This document shows, piece by piece, positions 34,642 to 44,200 of a stretch of 53,508 nucleotides of DNA. The position numbers were made by a program, and so were the translations under genes. This DNA comes from an uncultured Clostridia bacterium (lineage in GTDB: Bacteria > Bacillota > Clostridia > TANB77 > CAG-508), in NCBI GenBank assembly GCA_948560265.1, contig CAOXTD010000006.1:4520-58027 (forward strand), in the 5' to 3' direction. Each line of letters starts with the position of its first letter. Position 1 is the first letter of the stretch. Below the pieces are notes generated by a model. That model ran no database searches and was not told where the DNA came from. It saw nothing but the letters and a program-made list of their open reading frames with translations.

Positions 34642-35574
34642 TTAGCTCTTCTTCACTTCTTCTATAATGCTTTGACTATCCATTTTGAAATATTCTAATA
34701 ACTGTTCTGCTTTTCCAGATCTTCCAAATTGATCCTTCATTCCCATTCTAACTACTTTGGTTGGATATTCTTCAGATAACACTTCACAAACGCTACTGCC
34801 CAAACCACCAATAATGCTATGGTCTTCTATTGTAATAATTTTTTTAGTCTCTTTTGCACATTTTACAATCATTTCTCTATCAATTGGTTTTATTGTATGC
34901 ACATCTACAACTCGAATGTTAATTCCCTCTTTTGCTAATTCTTCTTGTGCTTTTAAGCTTTCAGCTACCATAACTCCTGTTGCAAAAACAGTTGCATCAG
35001 TCCCTTCTCCTAATTGTATCATTTTGCCAATTTCAAATTTTTGATTTTTTTCATAAATAACTGGGGTAGCTGCTCTTGCCAATCTAATATATACTGGTCC
35101 CTCTATTTTAGAGACTTCTTCTATTATCCATCTTGTCTGAGTGTCATCAGATGGGCAAATTACAGTCATATTAGGTAGTGTTCTCATCAAGCTCAAATCT
35201 TCTAGCATTTGATGTGTCGCACCATCTTCTCCTACTGTTAATCCTGCATGCGTTGCACAAATCTTTACATTCAATTTAGGATAACAAATGCTATTACGAA
35301 TTTGGTCATAAGCTCTTCCTGCTGCAAAAACAGCAAATGTACTTACAAAAGGAATCTTTCCATAGGCAGCCAATCCTGCAGCTGTCCCCATTAAATTTTG
35401 CTCCGCTATTCCAACATTAATAAATCTATCAGGAAATCGTTTAGCAAAAATATTGGTTTTTGTAGCACTTGATAAATCTGCATCTAATACTACTACTCTA
35501 CTATTTTTTTCCCCTAACTGCGCTAAAGTTTCTCCATAACTTTGGCGAGTTGCTATTTTTCTATCCTCATTCAT
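34642..35574 (-). CDS. Transketolase, C-terminal subunit
   Basis: The pyrimidine-binding plus C-terminal half of transketolase, encoded separately from the N-terminal half, as in many Clostridia and archaea. RQSYGETLAQLGEKNSRVVV, FINVGIAEQNLMGTAAGLA (with the catalytic Glu that activates thiamine diphosphate) and CATHAGLTVGEDGATHQML are typical. 310 residues. It is 17 bp downstream of the N-terminal subunit gene; the two form the active heterotetramer in the non-oxidative pentose phosphate pathway. Closely related DXP synthase is excluded by length and the paired gene. Confidence 0.95.
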   Translation of the reverse strand: MNEDRKIATRQSYGETLAQLGEKNSRVVVLDADLSSATKTNIFAKRFPDRFINVGIAEQNLMGTAAGLAAYGKIPFVSTFAVFAAGRAYDQIRNSICYPKLNVKICATHAGLTVGEDGATHQMLEDLSLMRTLPNMTVICPSDDTQTRWIIEEVSKIEGPVYIRLARAATPVIYEKNQKFEIGKMIQLGEGTDATVFATGVMVAESLKAQEELAKEGINIRVVDVHTIKPIDREMIVKCAKETKKIITIEDHSIIGGLGSSVCEVLSEEYPTKVVRMGMKDQFGRSGKAEQLLEYFKMDSQSIIEEVKKS

Positions 35575-35591
35575 TCTTATTCTTCCTTTCT

Positions 35592-36428
35592 TTAACCAAT
35601 AAAATGTTGTAATTTAAGTTCATTGATTGCTTCTTCACATTGTTCTTTATTTGGTGCTTTTCCATGCCATTCTGCTTTTCCCTCCATAAAAGAAACACCT
35701 TTGCCTTTTACTGTATTCGCAATAATAACAGTTGGTCTTCCTTTTTCTTGTCTAGCAGATTGAAAAGCATGTATAATTTCTTCTATGTCATGACCATCAA
35801 TTTCTATACTATAGAATCCAAAACTTTCAAATTTTTCTTTAATATCTACTAGTCCTGCAACATCTTCTATTTTTCCATCAATTTGCAATCCATTATGATC
35901 TACTATCACACATAAGTTGTCTAATTTATTTTTACTAGCAGTCATTGCTGCTTCCCAAATTTGGCCTTCTTCAATCTCTCCATCTCCAACTAGACAATAC
36001 ACTCTGCAACCAGCACTATCCATCTTAGAACCAATTGCCATTCCCACTGCTGCTGAAAATCCTTGTCCTAAAGAACCTGTTGTCATATCTACGCCTGGAA
36101 TTTTTCTCATATCTGGATGTCCTTGTAAATTACTATCTATATTTCTAAATCCTGTTAAAACAGCTTTATCAAAGTAGCCTTTCCTTGCTAAAGTAGCATA
36201 TAGAGCTGGTGAGCAATGCCCTTTTGATAATACAAATCTATCTCTTCCTGGAGCTTCTGGTTGCTTTGGGTCTATATTCATTTGATTAAAATACAATACT
36301 GCCAAAATATCACTACAAGAAAGTGCTCCTCCTGGGTGACCAGACTGTGCCTCATATACTTGTTCAAGCATTCCTATTCTAATATCATTTGCAATATTGG
36401 CTAAAGCTTCTACCTTTGTTATCTTCAT
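35592..36428 (-). CDS. Transketolase, N-terminal subunit
   Basis: The thiamine-diphosphate (diphosphate-binding) half, 278 residues. The signatures are AQSGHPGGALSCSDILAVLY, RFVLSKGHCSPALYATLA, TGSLGQGFSAAVGMAIG and the ThDP motif GDGEIEEGQIWEAAM through DHNGLQIDG. It starts at ATG 36428 with an AGGAG-type site and is followed immediately by the C-terminal subunit gene. Complete. Confidence 0.95.
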   Translation of the reverse strand: MKITKVEALANIANDIRIGMLEQVYEAQSGHPGGALSCSDILAVLYFNQMNIDPKQPEAPGRDRFVLSKGHCSPALYATLARKGYFDKAVLTGFRNIDSNLQGHPDMRKIPGVDMTTGSLGQGFSAAVGMAIGSKMDSAGCRVYCLVGDGEIEEGQIWEAAMTASKNKLDNLCVIVDHNGLQIDGKIEDVAGLVDIKEKFESFGFYSIEIDGHDIEEIIHAFQSARQEKGRPTVIIANTVKGKGVSFMEGKAEWHGKAPNKEQCEEAINELKLQHFIG

Positions 36429-36502
36429 TTTTTCTCCTCTTTTCGCTTAAATTATATCCTCTTTATATCATAACACATAAAAAAATTCAACTCATTAAAC
36501 CA

Positions 36503-36537
36503 AATAGACTATAACAAAAATTGTTATAGTCTATTTA
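36503..36537 (-). terminator. Terminator between upp and transketolase genes
   Basis: A 14-bp perfect stem AAATAGACTATAAC/GTTATAGTCTATTT with a 7-base loop, followed by a T-rich stretch on the minus strand. It ends the uraA-upp transcript. Confidence 0.85.
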
Positions 36538-36564
36538 TCTATAGTAAATAAAATTTAGTTTTCT

Positions 36565-37191
36565 CTATTTTGTTCCAAAAATTCTGTCTCCTGCATCACC
36601 TAAGCCTGGAACAATATATTTATTTTCATTTAATTGATTATCTATATGTGCACAATATATTTGAACATCTGGATGTTCCCTTTCTACTCTTTCTATTCCT
36701 TCTGGTGCCCCAATAATAGATAAGAATTTCATTTTCTTAACGCCCTTGCTTTTTAGAAGTTCAATCGCATCTATTGCTGAACCTCCTGTTGCAAGCATTG
36801 GGTCTAAAATGATAACTTCTCTTTTTTCAATATCTTTTGGCACTTTAAAGAAATAATTAACTGGCTCAAAAGTTTCTTCATTACGGTACATTCCAATATG
36901 CCCTATTTTAGCATTTGGAACAACGCTAATAACACCCTCAAGCATTCCAGTTCCAGCTCTTAATATTGGAACAAAAGCATAGTTATCTTCATTTAGCTTA
37001 CCTGTTTTCATAGTAGTAATTGGTGTTTCAATTTCTACCTCTTCTAACGTAGCATCTTTCATTGCTTCATAACATAAAAATGTAGCAATTTCGCTGATTA
37101 ACTCACGAAACTCTTTCGTCCCAGTTTTTTTATCTCTTAAAATAGCTAATTTATGTTGAATCAAAGGATGATTTAATTCTATTGTTTTCAT
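36565..37191 (-). CDS. upp: Uracil phosphoribosyltransferase
   Basis: Upp makes UMP from uracil and PRPP (pyrimidine salvage). 208 residues from ATG 37191, which has AAGGAAG upstream; an earlier in-frame start lacks a site. Visible are LRDKKTGTKEFRELISEI, VPILRAGTGMLEGVISVVP, the PRPP loop DPMLATGGSAIDAIELLKS and the C-terminal GLGDAGDRIFGTK that binds uracil. It lies 62 bp after uraA, so uptake and conversion are co-expressed. Confidence 0.97.
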   Translation of the reverse strand: MKTIELNHPLIQHKLAILRDKKTGTKEFRELISEIATFLCYEAMKDATLEEVEIETPITTMKTGKLNEDNYAFVPILRAGTGMLEGVISVVPNAKIGHIGMYRNEETFEPVNYFFKVPKDIEKREVIILDPMLATGGSAIDAIELLKSKGVKKMKFLSIIGAPEGIERVEREHPDVQIYCAHIDNQLNENKYIVPGLGDAGDRIFGTK

Positions 37192-37253
37192 ACTTTTCTT
37201 CCTTCTTTCTATTTTTCTCTTCAAATATATAATTTTTTTATTCACCTAAAAGA

Positions 37254-38639
37254 CTATACCTTTGCTTTTTCTTTTTTCTCAGTCTTTGCTTCTTTTTCTT
37301 TTATTTTCTCTGCTTTTTTAGCTTCTTTCTCTTTTTTATTCTTTTCTTTTTGTTCTTTTGTCTTATTTTCTGGAATACAAAGGTTAATTAAAATTCCAAC
37401 AACTGCTGCTAAACTCATTCCTGAAATTGTAATTGACAAGTCTCCACTAATGATAGAAATAGCTGCTCCTCCTAAACCTAATACTAACATAGATGCCCCT
37501 ACAACTACATTCTTAGGATTGTCAAAATCTACTTGATTATGAATTAATACTTTTAATCCATTTACTGCAATAAAACCATAAAGAAGTAATGAAACTCCTC
37601 CTAAAACAGCACTTGGTATAGTTGAAACTAATGCTGTAAACTTTCCTAAAAACCCTATTACAATAGCAAAAATAGCAGCTAAACCAATAACCCATACAGA
37701 TGCAACTTTTGTCATACCTACTACTGATGTATTTTCTCCATAAGTTGTATTAGCAGGTCCTCCTAATAGTCCAGCCACAAATGTTGCAATACCATCACCT
37801 AGTATAGTTCTATCTAATCCTGGATCTTTTAATAAATCTTTTCCAATAATATTACTTAATGATGTATGGTCTCCAATATGTTCACATAGTGTTACTAATG
37901 CAATTGGTGCAATTGTAATTAATGCTTCAAAATTTGGTGTATAATTAACAAATGGGAAAACAAATTGTGGCACACTAAAGAATGGTGCTTCTAATACTGC
38001 TGTAAAATCTACCATTCCTAAACAAACAGCTACAATATACCCTGTAATAATACCTACTAAAAATGGAATAATTTTCAAAAATCCTTTTGCTTTTATCATA
38101 ACAATAGCTGTTACTAAGAAAGATACTACTGCAACTAGTACAGTTTTCCATTCAAATTCTACTCCTGAAGTTAAACCTATTTGAGAAATAGCACTAGGCG
38201 CTAACCCCAAACCGATAATCATAATCATTGGTCCAATAACGACTGGTGGTAATAATTTATCTAACCAGTTTTTACCTATAAAATGAATAATAGTAGCAAC
38301 TATAATGTAGATTAAACCTATTACCATAATTCCTGTCATAGCTCCTGAAATTCCACCTTTTAAGTATGCAGCAGCTAATGGTGCAATAAAGGCAAATGAA
38401 CTTCCCAAATATACTGGTGATTTTCCTTTTGTACATAAAATGTAAAGTAGAGTTCCTATTCCAGATGCTACTAATGCTACTGGTATAGTAAGTACGGTTT
38501 CTCCTGCAGCTGAATTTACTAAAATTGGTACTAAAATAGTGGCACCAAACATTGCAAAAACATGTTGAATTGCTAAAACAATCCATTTTGCAATTGGTGG
38601 CTTTTCATTTACGTCAATCGTCATCTTGCTCTCGTTCAT
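37254..38639 (-). CDS. uraA: Uracil permease (NCS2 family)
   Basis: A 461-residue uracil:proton symporter with about 14 transmembrane segments. KWIVLAIQHVFAMFGATILV, the YLGSSFAFIAPLAAA loop and ALVTLCEHIGDHTSLSNIIG (catalytic Glu, NCS2 signature) are present, as is GGPANTTYGENTSVVGMTKV. The last ~35 residues are an unusual Lys/Glu-rich charged tail (KEQKEKNKKEKEAKKAEKI). A hairpin lies in the leader 53 bp upstream. It is co-transcribed with upp. Confidence 0.95.
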   Translation of the reverse strand: MNESKMTIDVNEKPPIAKWIVLAIQHVFAMFGATILVPILVNSAAGETVLTIPVALVASGIGTLLYILCTKGKSPVYLGSSFAFIAPLAAAYLKGGISGAMTGIMVIGLIYIIVATIIHFIGKNWLDKLLPPVVIGPMIMIIGLGLAPSAISQIGLTSGVEFEWKTVLVAVVSFLVTAIVMIKAKGFLKIIPFLVGIITGYIVAVCLGMVDFTAVLEAPFFSVPQFVFPFVNYTPNFEALITIAPIALVTLCEHIGDHTSLSNIIGKDLLKDPGLDRTILGDGIATFVAGLLGGPANTTYGENTSVVGMTKVASVWVIGLAAIFAIVIGFLGKFTALVSTIPSAVLGGVSLLLYGFIAVNGLKVLIHNQVDFDNPKNVVVGASMLVLGLGGAAISIISGDLSITISGMSLAAVVGILINLCIPENKTKEQKEKNKKEKEAKKAEKIKEKEAKTEKKEKAKV

Positions 38640-38691
38640 AAAATTTTCCTCCTCTTATTTTGGTTTTCAGGCACAAACAAAAACAAAGAAA

Positions 38692-38717
38692 AACCACTAA
38701 TAAAAATATTAGTGGTT
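38692..38717 (-). terminator. Hairpin in the uraA leader
   Basis: A perfect 10-bp stem AACCACTAAT/ATTAGTGGTT with a 6-base loop, followed on the minus strand by TTTTTC and further Ts. It can end the upstream 40-aa transcript or serve as an attenuator for uraA-upp. The anti-terminator arm and PyrR-binding loop were not identified. Confidence 0.7.
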
Positions 38718-38831
38718 AATTATTAAAAATATAACAATAGATGAAAAAGCAATTGAAAATATAGCAATTTTAAAAATTGCTTTTAGTCTTGTCATTTCTA
38801 ATTTGTTTTTTTCATCTACAAATTTTGTCAT
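38709..38831 (-). CDS. Small membrane protein upstream of uraA (40 aa)
   Basis: ATG 38831 with GGGGTG 5 bases upstream. A charged N-terminus (TKFVDEKNKLEMTRLK) is followed by one transmembrane helix (IFKIAIFSIAFSSIVIFLII). The stop codon TAA lies within the leader hairpin, so translation could influence its folding. Too short for a family call, but start, site and topology are good. Confidence 0.5.
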   Translation of the reverse strand: MTKFVDEKNKLEMTRLKAIFKIAIFSIAFSSIVIFLIINH

Positions 38832-38902
38832 TTTTTGCACCCCATAAAATATTACTATACTTTATTTTAAAATGCAAGAGTTTTTTTATTTTTTTATAAA
38901 AT

Positions 38903-38977
38903 TGGTGACCCCTACGGGAATCGAACCCATGATTCAGCCTTGAGAGGGCTGCGTCTTAACCGCTTGACCAAGGGGCC
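38903..38977 (-). tRNA. tRNA-Glu (CTC)
   Basis: A 75-nt cloverleaf with encoded CCA. The acceptor GGCCCCT pairs with AGGGGTC (one G-U), the anticodon loop is CTCTCAA (anticodon CTC) and the T-arm has GGTTCGATTCC. It stands alone between mrnC and the small uraA-leader gene. Confidence 0.95.
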
Positions 38978-39034
38978 ACATATTCAAAACTACTTTAATA
39001 CTATACCATATTTTTAGTAGTTTCGTCAATGTTT

Positions 39035-39430
39035 TCACTCAATAATTTTATTTAATATTTCGCTTAGTCTTGCATCTTGCTTTATTAAATACAAATATCC
39101 TATTAATGCTTCAAATGCTGTAGAATACATATATTCTTGAACAGACGCATTTTTAGCAGTATGGTATGTCTGCGTATTTCTTCCCCTTCTCACAATATCC
39201 TTTTCTTCTTCTGTTAGTATTTTCTCTAACTTTTGTAAAATATCTGCTTGAGCTTTTGCTTTTACATATTTAATAGCTTTTATATGTAGTTCATGTGGCT
39301 TTAATCTTGTTGTATTAACTAAGTGTGTACGAATATATTGTTCATAAACACTATCTCCCACGTATGCCCATGTTAGTGGTGACATTTGCATTACTTCTTC
39401 TATACTTCTTTTTCTTTCTATTAATTCCAA
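39035..39430 (-). CDS. mrnC: Mini-ribonuclease 3
   Basis: A 131-residue RNase III catalytic domain without a dsRNA-binding domain; it matures 23S rRNA in Bacillota. MSPLTWAYVGDSVYEQYIRT carries the metal-binding Asp, and YSTAFEALIGYLYL matches the second acidic motif. I use the TTG start at 39430 with AAGGAG 9 bases upstream; an internal ATG would remove an N-terminal helix. Its gene follows rbgA after a REP-like palindrome, the two being ribosome-maturation genes. Confidence 0.93.
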   Translation of the reverse strand: MELIERKRSIEEVMQMSPLTWAYVGDSVYEQYIRTHLVNTTRLKPHELHIKAIKYVKAKAQADILQKLEKILTEEEKDIVRRGRNTQTYHTAKNASVQEYMYSTAFEALIGYLYLIKQDARLSEILNKIIE

Positions 39431-39451
39431 CCTTTATTTCTCCTTTTTACT

Positions 39452-39506
39452 AAGTGTCATTTTAGGGACGTTAGTTTAACTGACATGTGTTCCCTAACTG
39501 GCACTT
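39452..39506. repeat. REP-like imperfect palindrome
   Basis: Outer arms AAGTGTCA and TGGCACTT enclose a second pair TAGGGAC/GTTCCCTA and an inner GTTAGTTTAAC hairpin. The layout resembles REP palindromes associated with Y1 transposases in Bacillota. The rbgA stop codon and last residues fall inside the right arm. No transposase gene is in the window. Confidence 0.5.
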
Positions 39507-40399
39507 TCTAATGTAATTCTTCCTAACTTTCCACTTCTAAAATCGTCTAATATAATACTTGCTACTCTTTCTAAATCTATTTCTCCTCCTGAAATAACAG
39601 CTCCACGTTTCCTACCAATTAGGTTCATTAGTTCTACTATTTTTTCATTTTCTTCTAAATCTCTATTTTTCAAAATATCTTCTATTTCATTTTCTTGCAA
39701 TTTATATCTCTCTTGTAAATTGGATAAGTAGTTACTTTGTAGTACTTTTAATAATTCATATCCTATATCCAAAGTAGATAAAATGTCATCTTTAATAGTT
39801 CCTGTATAAGCCAAATTCAAAGCTACTTCTTGATTTCCTAACTTTGGCCATAATACGCCTGGTGTATCTAATAATTCTATTTGGTCTGATACTTTTATCC
39901 ATTGTTTTTGTCTAGTTACCCCTGGTTTATTGCCAACCTGTGCAGTATTTCTTTTTGCAATTCGATTAATAAAAGAAGATTTCCCCACATTTGGAATTCC
40001 TAATATCATCACTCGAATAGATTTGCCTATTCTTCCTTTTGTTTGGTATTTTTCTTCATCATAAATCTCTACTATTTTTTGAAGAACCTCTTGAATTCCT
40101 TTTCCTGATACAGAATCTACGATTACCGCAGGAATTTTCTTATTTTTAAAGTACTCTATCCATTTTCTATTTTCTTGCTCACAAGCCAAATCTGACTTAT
40201 TTAAAATAATAAGTCTTTTTTTATCTTTGATTATTTCTTGAATATCAGGATTTTGACTAGAAACTGGAATACGACTATCAATAATTTCTGCTACAATATC
40301 AATTAGTTTTAAGTCTTCTATAATCTGTCTTTTTGTTTTTGCCATATGTCCTGGATACCAATTAATTGTCGAATTTTGTTGATTTTCCATTTCGTTCAC
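39494..40399 (-). CDS. rbgA: Ribosome biogenesis GTPase RbgA (YlqF)
   Basis: A circularly permuted GTPase needed for late assembly of the 50S subunit. Motif order is the permuted one: G4 NKSDL near residue 67, then G1 GIPNVGKSSFINRIAKR and G3 DTPGVLWPKL. NWYPGHMAKTKRQIIEDLKL is the family start. 301 residues. The last few codons (ESAS, then TAG) lie inside the palindrome at 39452-39506, so insertion of that element may have set the C-terminus. Confidence 0.95.
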   Translation of the reverse strand: MNEMENQQNSTINWYPGHMAKTKRQIIEDLKLIDIVAEIIDSRIPVSSQNPDIQEIIKDKKRLIILNKSDLACEQENRKWIEYFKNKKIPAVIVDSVSGKGIQEVLQKIVEIYDEEKYQTKGRIGKSIRVMILGIPNVGKSSFINRIAKRNTAQVGNKPGVTRQKQWIKVSDQIELLDTPGVLWPKLGNQEVALNLAYTGTIKDDILSTLDIGYELLKVLQSNYLSNLQERYKLQENEIEDILKNRDLEENEKIVELMNLIGRKRGAVISGGEIDLERVASIILDDFRSGKLGRITLESAS

Positions 40400-40405
40400 T
40401 TCCTT

Positions 40406-40816
40406 CTAATTTTCTATTTTTTCTTTCTGTAATTCACTAAGGGACTTAGATTTTTTTATCGTATCATTCTCTATTTTAATAAGATCATTATTTACTGCTA
40501 CATAATGAATAATTTCGATACAATCTATATTCATAGCCTTTCTTATTTCATTTTCTATATAATGAAGTTGAACACAATGTGGTGATTTATCTACAGAAGC
40601 AAAAATTAACTTTTTAACATTTACTCTACATAGCATACCCATTATTTTTGTTATCACCATATTTATATGATGGCTTTCTAAACACACATCATAAAGATTA
40701 TTTGAAATAGTTTTTAAATCATTATAAGCTTTAGGTTGCATTCTTCCCAAACAACTTCCGACTATAATCATTGTATCTTCTATATCATAACAATTTGTTT
40801 TCATTAAATCTTTCAT
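40406..40816 (-). CDS. Conserved-looking protein of unknown function (136 aa)
   Basis: A soluble protein with several Cys and His residues (TMIIVGSCLGRMQ, CLESHHINMVITKIMGMLC, KSPHCVQLHYIENEI), reminiscent of a small metal- or cofactor-binding domain. It ends 6 bp before rbgA, so it may be co-transcribed. The C-terminal tail is Lys/Ser/Glu-rich. I do not recognise it and assign no function. Confidence 0.55.
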   Translation of the reverse strand: MKDLMKTNCYDIEDTMIIVGSCLGRMQPKAYNDLKTISNNLYDVCLESHHINMVITKIMGMLCRVNVKKLIFASVDKSPHCVQLHYIENEIRKAMNIDCIEIIHYVAVNNDLIKIENDTIKKSKSLSELQKEKIEN

Positions 40817-40910
40817 AATATACTCCTTATCAATTTTTATCTATATATTTTTTTTAAAACATCAGTTAAACAATCACACTCATATATCTTTAGGTATATA
40901 TTTTTCTATC

Positions 40911-41099
40911 TCATACGATGACACACCAATTGGTACATTCCTTATATTCATCTTTTAGTGTAATAAAATCAAAAATATAAGGATCTTTTATTGTGTTATT
41001 TACTAAGTCACTATCATATAAAGATAAGGAGTTTTTAAAATTGTTACTACTATTCCCTACTCTAAGATGGTAATTATTATCAATTTGAAGTGCTAGCAT
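40911..41099 (-). CDS. Small protein or gene remnant of unknown function (62 aa)
   Basis: ATG 41099 with GGGGAAG 6 bases upstream. The protein is Asn/Asp/Tyr-rich (LALQIDNNYHLRVGNSSNNF) and lacks membrane segments. The same frame stays open for about 25 codons upstream without a good start, so it may be the tail of a degraded gene. The surrounding bases (40817-40910, 41100-41230) show nothing else. Confidence 0.4.
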   Translation of the reverse strand: MLALQIDNNYHLRVGNSSNNFKNSLSLYDSDLVNNTIKDPYIFDFITLKDEYKECTNWCVIV

Positions 41100-41230
41100 A
41101 TTTCTTCCCCAACCATTTTTTATAATTTCATTGGCATAAATTTCTCTAATCTTTTTGTCCTTTATTTTACTAATTGTATCACATAAGACAAAAAAAATCT
41201 ATACTATCTATTTTTCTTAAAACACAAAAT

Positions 41231-41258
41231 AAGGACTGCTCTTTTCTTAGCAATCCTT
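41231..41258 (-). terminator. Terminator after the dockerin protein gene
   Basis: A 10-bp stem AAGGATTGCT/AGCAGTCCTT (one G-U pair) with an 8-base loop, 15 bases after the stop of the gene at 41274, followed by TATTTTG on the minus strand. Confidence 0.75.
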
Positions 41259-41273
41259 ATCTTATCATTTTAA

Positions 41274-44200
41274 TTACTCAAGTAGTTTTAATTTCATTTG
41301 AGCCATATCATTAATAGAAATTCTTCCGTCTCCGTCTATATCTGCTGCTTCTAATTGTTCACCTTCTAGAAGTTCTATATCAATTAAATGTAATTTTAAT
41401 AATGCAATATCATTAACTGTTAATCTTCCATCACCATCAATGTCTCCTTTTACTTTCTCTACCTTTGTTGTATCTTCATATAAGTTTACCATTGCAAGTG
41501 ATGCAAAAATTTCATAAGCTTCCATTTCTAATTTGACATATTGAGCTTCCATGCTTTCTGCAAAGTCAATTCTCTTAAACTCTTCATCTTGTTCGCAATT
41601 TTCTTTTCTACCAATTTCTGTCCAATTTTCACCATCGCTGCTTACAGATACAATCATATTTTGAATAAGGCTTGGGTCATCCACTCTATATTTCTTTTGA
41701 ACAAACTCCATAGCAGAAATATATTTTGGACTATCTAATTTAATAGTAACATAAGCCCTTTGTCCTGCAATAGATACTGCAAAATCTGTATGCCATAATG
41801 TATTTCTATTTCCATCAATTACATTTGGTGCATAAAATGGTCTTTTGCTATCTTTAGATTGGCTTGAATATCCATGGATAGATAAATGTTTAATTGGTAT
41901 ATATTTTGCTGTTTCTGTATCAGCATCTGCTGTAAATTCATACTCTGTAACATCACTTGCTGCATAAATACCAGTTGCCTTTGTTCTAATAAGAAGTGTA
42001 TTCTTACCTCCTACGATTGGTTCTTGTTCTTGGTAAGATGTCCATTCTTCACTATTTGCTAATTTCCATTCTAATCTATCAATGTTAGCTATTCCTATTA
42101 ATCTATTTTCCCAATCGTTTACATAAACATTTTGTTCTATGACACTTCCCTTTTGAATGTTAATAGTAGCTACTTTTTCATTTCCATCAAAACGAATCTT
42201 GATATTATCATTTTCATTAACTTGTTCTAACTCTTCTCTTGATAATTGATAACTTGCTCCATTTCCATTTTTCCAGTTAGTTCCATCAATACAATATTGC
42301 CAATTTACATTTTGATATTCATCTGCTAATATAATTTTTCCTGCATTAGCACCATCAAATGAGAACATAGCTGATACTTCTGTACTTTCATAGAAGTTAA
42401 ACATTCTAGCAGCAAACCAATTTCCATTTGTTCTATCTGCTACAATCTTAACATATTGTACTTTTCTTAAACTTTCTATTTCAAAAGGTTTTGTATTAGC
42501 TTTAGCCTGCTCATTTGTAGCAACATTTGAAGGATTGTATGTTAAGTTCTTTTGGCTAGTTAACACTTCCCAGTTTTCACCATCCATACTTCCCCAAATA
42601 GTTCCATCTACAATTTTACCATTTCCACCAGCTGCTGGAACATACTCTACTGCTGAAAGATAAACTGGTCTATCTATTTTTACAATAATATATCTTTGTG
42701 TATCGCTACCATTCCATGCTGAGTGATATCTTGTGTTCATGTTTCCATCAATACCATTTACTGCTGCACCTCCATTTGATGTTGCTTCTGTTGAAACACC
42801 ATGAATAGATAAATGCTCAATTGGAATATATTTTCTAGCATTTTGCTCAATGTTTGTTGTAAATTCATAAGTTGTACTTGTTTTACTTTCCAAATATGTT
42901 CCCGTTCTTCCCATTCTAACAATAACTGTTTTATTGCCTGTTAAATCTGGTTCTTCATCCCCATAGAAAGTCCAGTCATCTTCCTCTCTATATTTCCATT
43001 GCATACTAGGTACTGATGCAATTAATTTATTTTCTAAATCATTTGCATATAAAGTACTTGGTAAACCTGCTGATTCAAAAATATCAATTTTGTATAAATT
43101 TTCCTCACTATAATTTGCACCAACAATATGAACATAAATATCATTTTCAGCTGTAATATCATTTAACTCTTTTGTTGTTAATTGCAACTTGTGTTCTTCT
43201 TGTGCATCAAATGCAACTTCCTTCCAAGTCTGTTTTCCATCTAAACTGTAGTCCCAACGAACACCATTTCCATCAAAACGACTTGATAATACAATTTTTC
43301 CTGCATCTTCTCCATCAAATGAGAAACTTGCTAAACTAGTATCTATTTGACCTAATAAATGTGCTGCAAATCCTCTTGTTAAATTTGGTTGTAATACTGC
43401 TGAACCTTTATAATCTTTTGCTTCATTTAATATTTTTGCTTGTAATACTGTAAATTTGAAAGAATATTCAACACTTGTTATTTTTGTTTTAATATAGTTT
43501 GATAAATTATACATTGGGAATGGGAAATATTTTAAAGCTTCCATCATTTCCTTTTCTAAGTTGTAATAATCTTCTTCTGTTTTAGTTTCATCGTTTACAT
43601 ATAATTTAGCAAGTCCTGCCCATGCATCTAAGTTAATAGATTGAGCTTTAATTGCTTCTCTGTAAATTTGTTCTTGTTTTGCTTTGTCATCTTTATAAAC
43701 ATCTGCTAATTTTACAAGTTTTTCTGCTTTTTCAAGATTTTCATAATCATTTAACGCTTCTTGGGCTAATATAACATATGGCACATTGTAACCCCTTACA
43801 TAAGTTCTATCATTTCCCCATCCTAAAGGCATTCTTTCACCTTTCTCTGAGTAGTTCCATCCAGATACATCATTATCAATTCCCCAATATCCTTTTCCTT
43901 CTGTATTTTGGGTATAGTAAAGAATTGCTGCGTGCCCTGGTTGACCAATAACTGCTGATGGTATTGCATGCACCCCACGGATACAATGTCCTGATTTTGA
44001 TATACCACCACAAACTGCACCAGTACCAAATTTATTTCTAAAGTTCATCCATAATTTGTAGGTATATGGTGTACCATTTCTATAAGGTATATAATCAAAT
44101 AAACCTTTTTTCGTAACTGTTCCATCTGCATTCTTCTTTTCTACTGCAAATAACTCGTTAAAGTAATCTTTGTTAGCCTCATCATAATAAACTGGATTTG

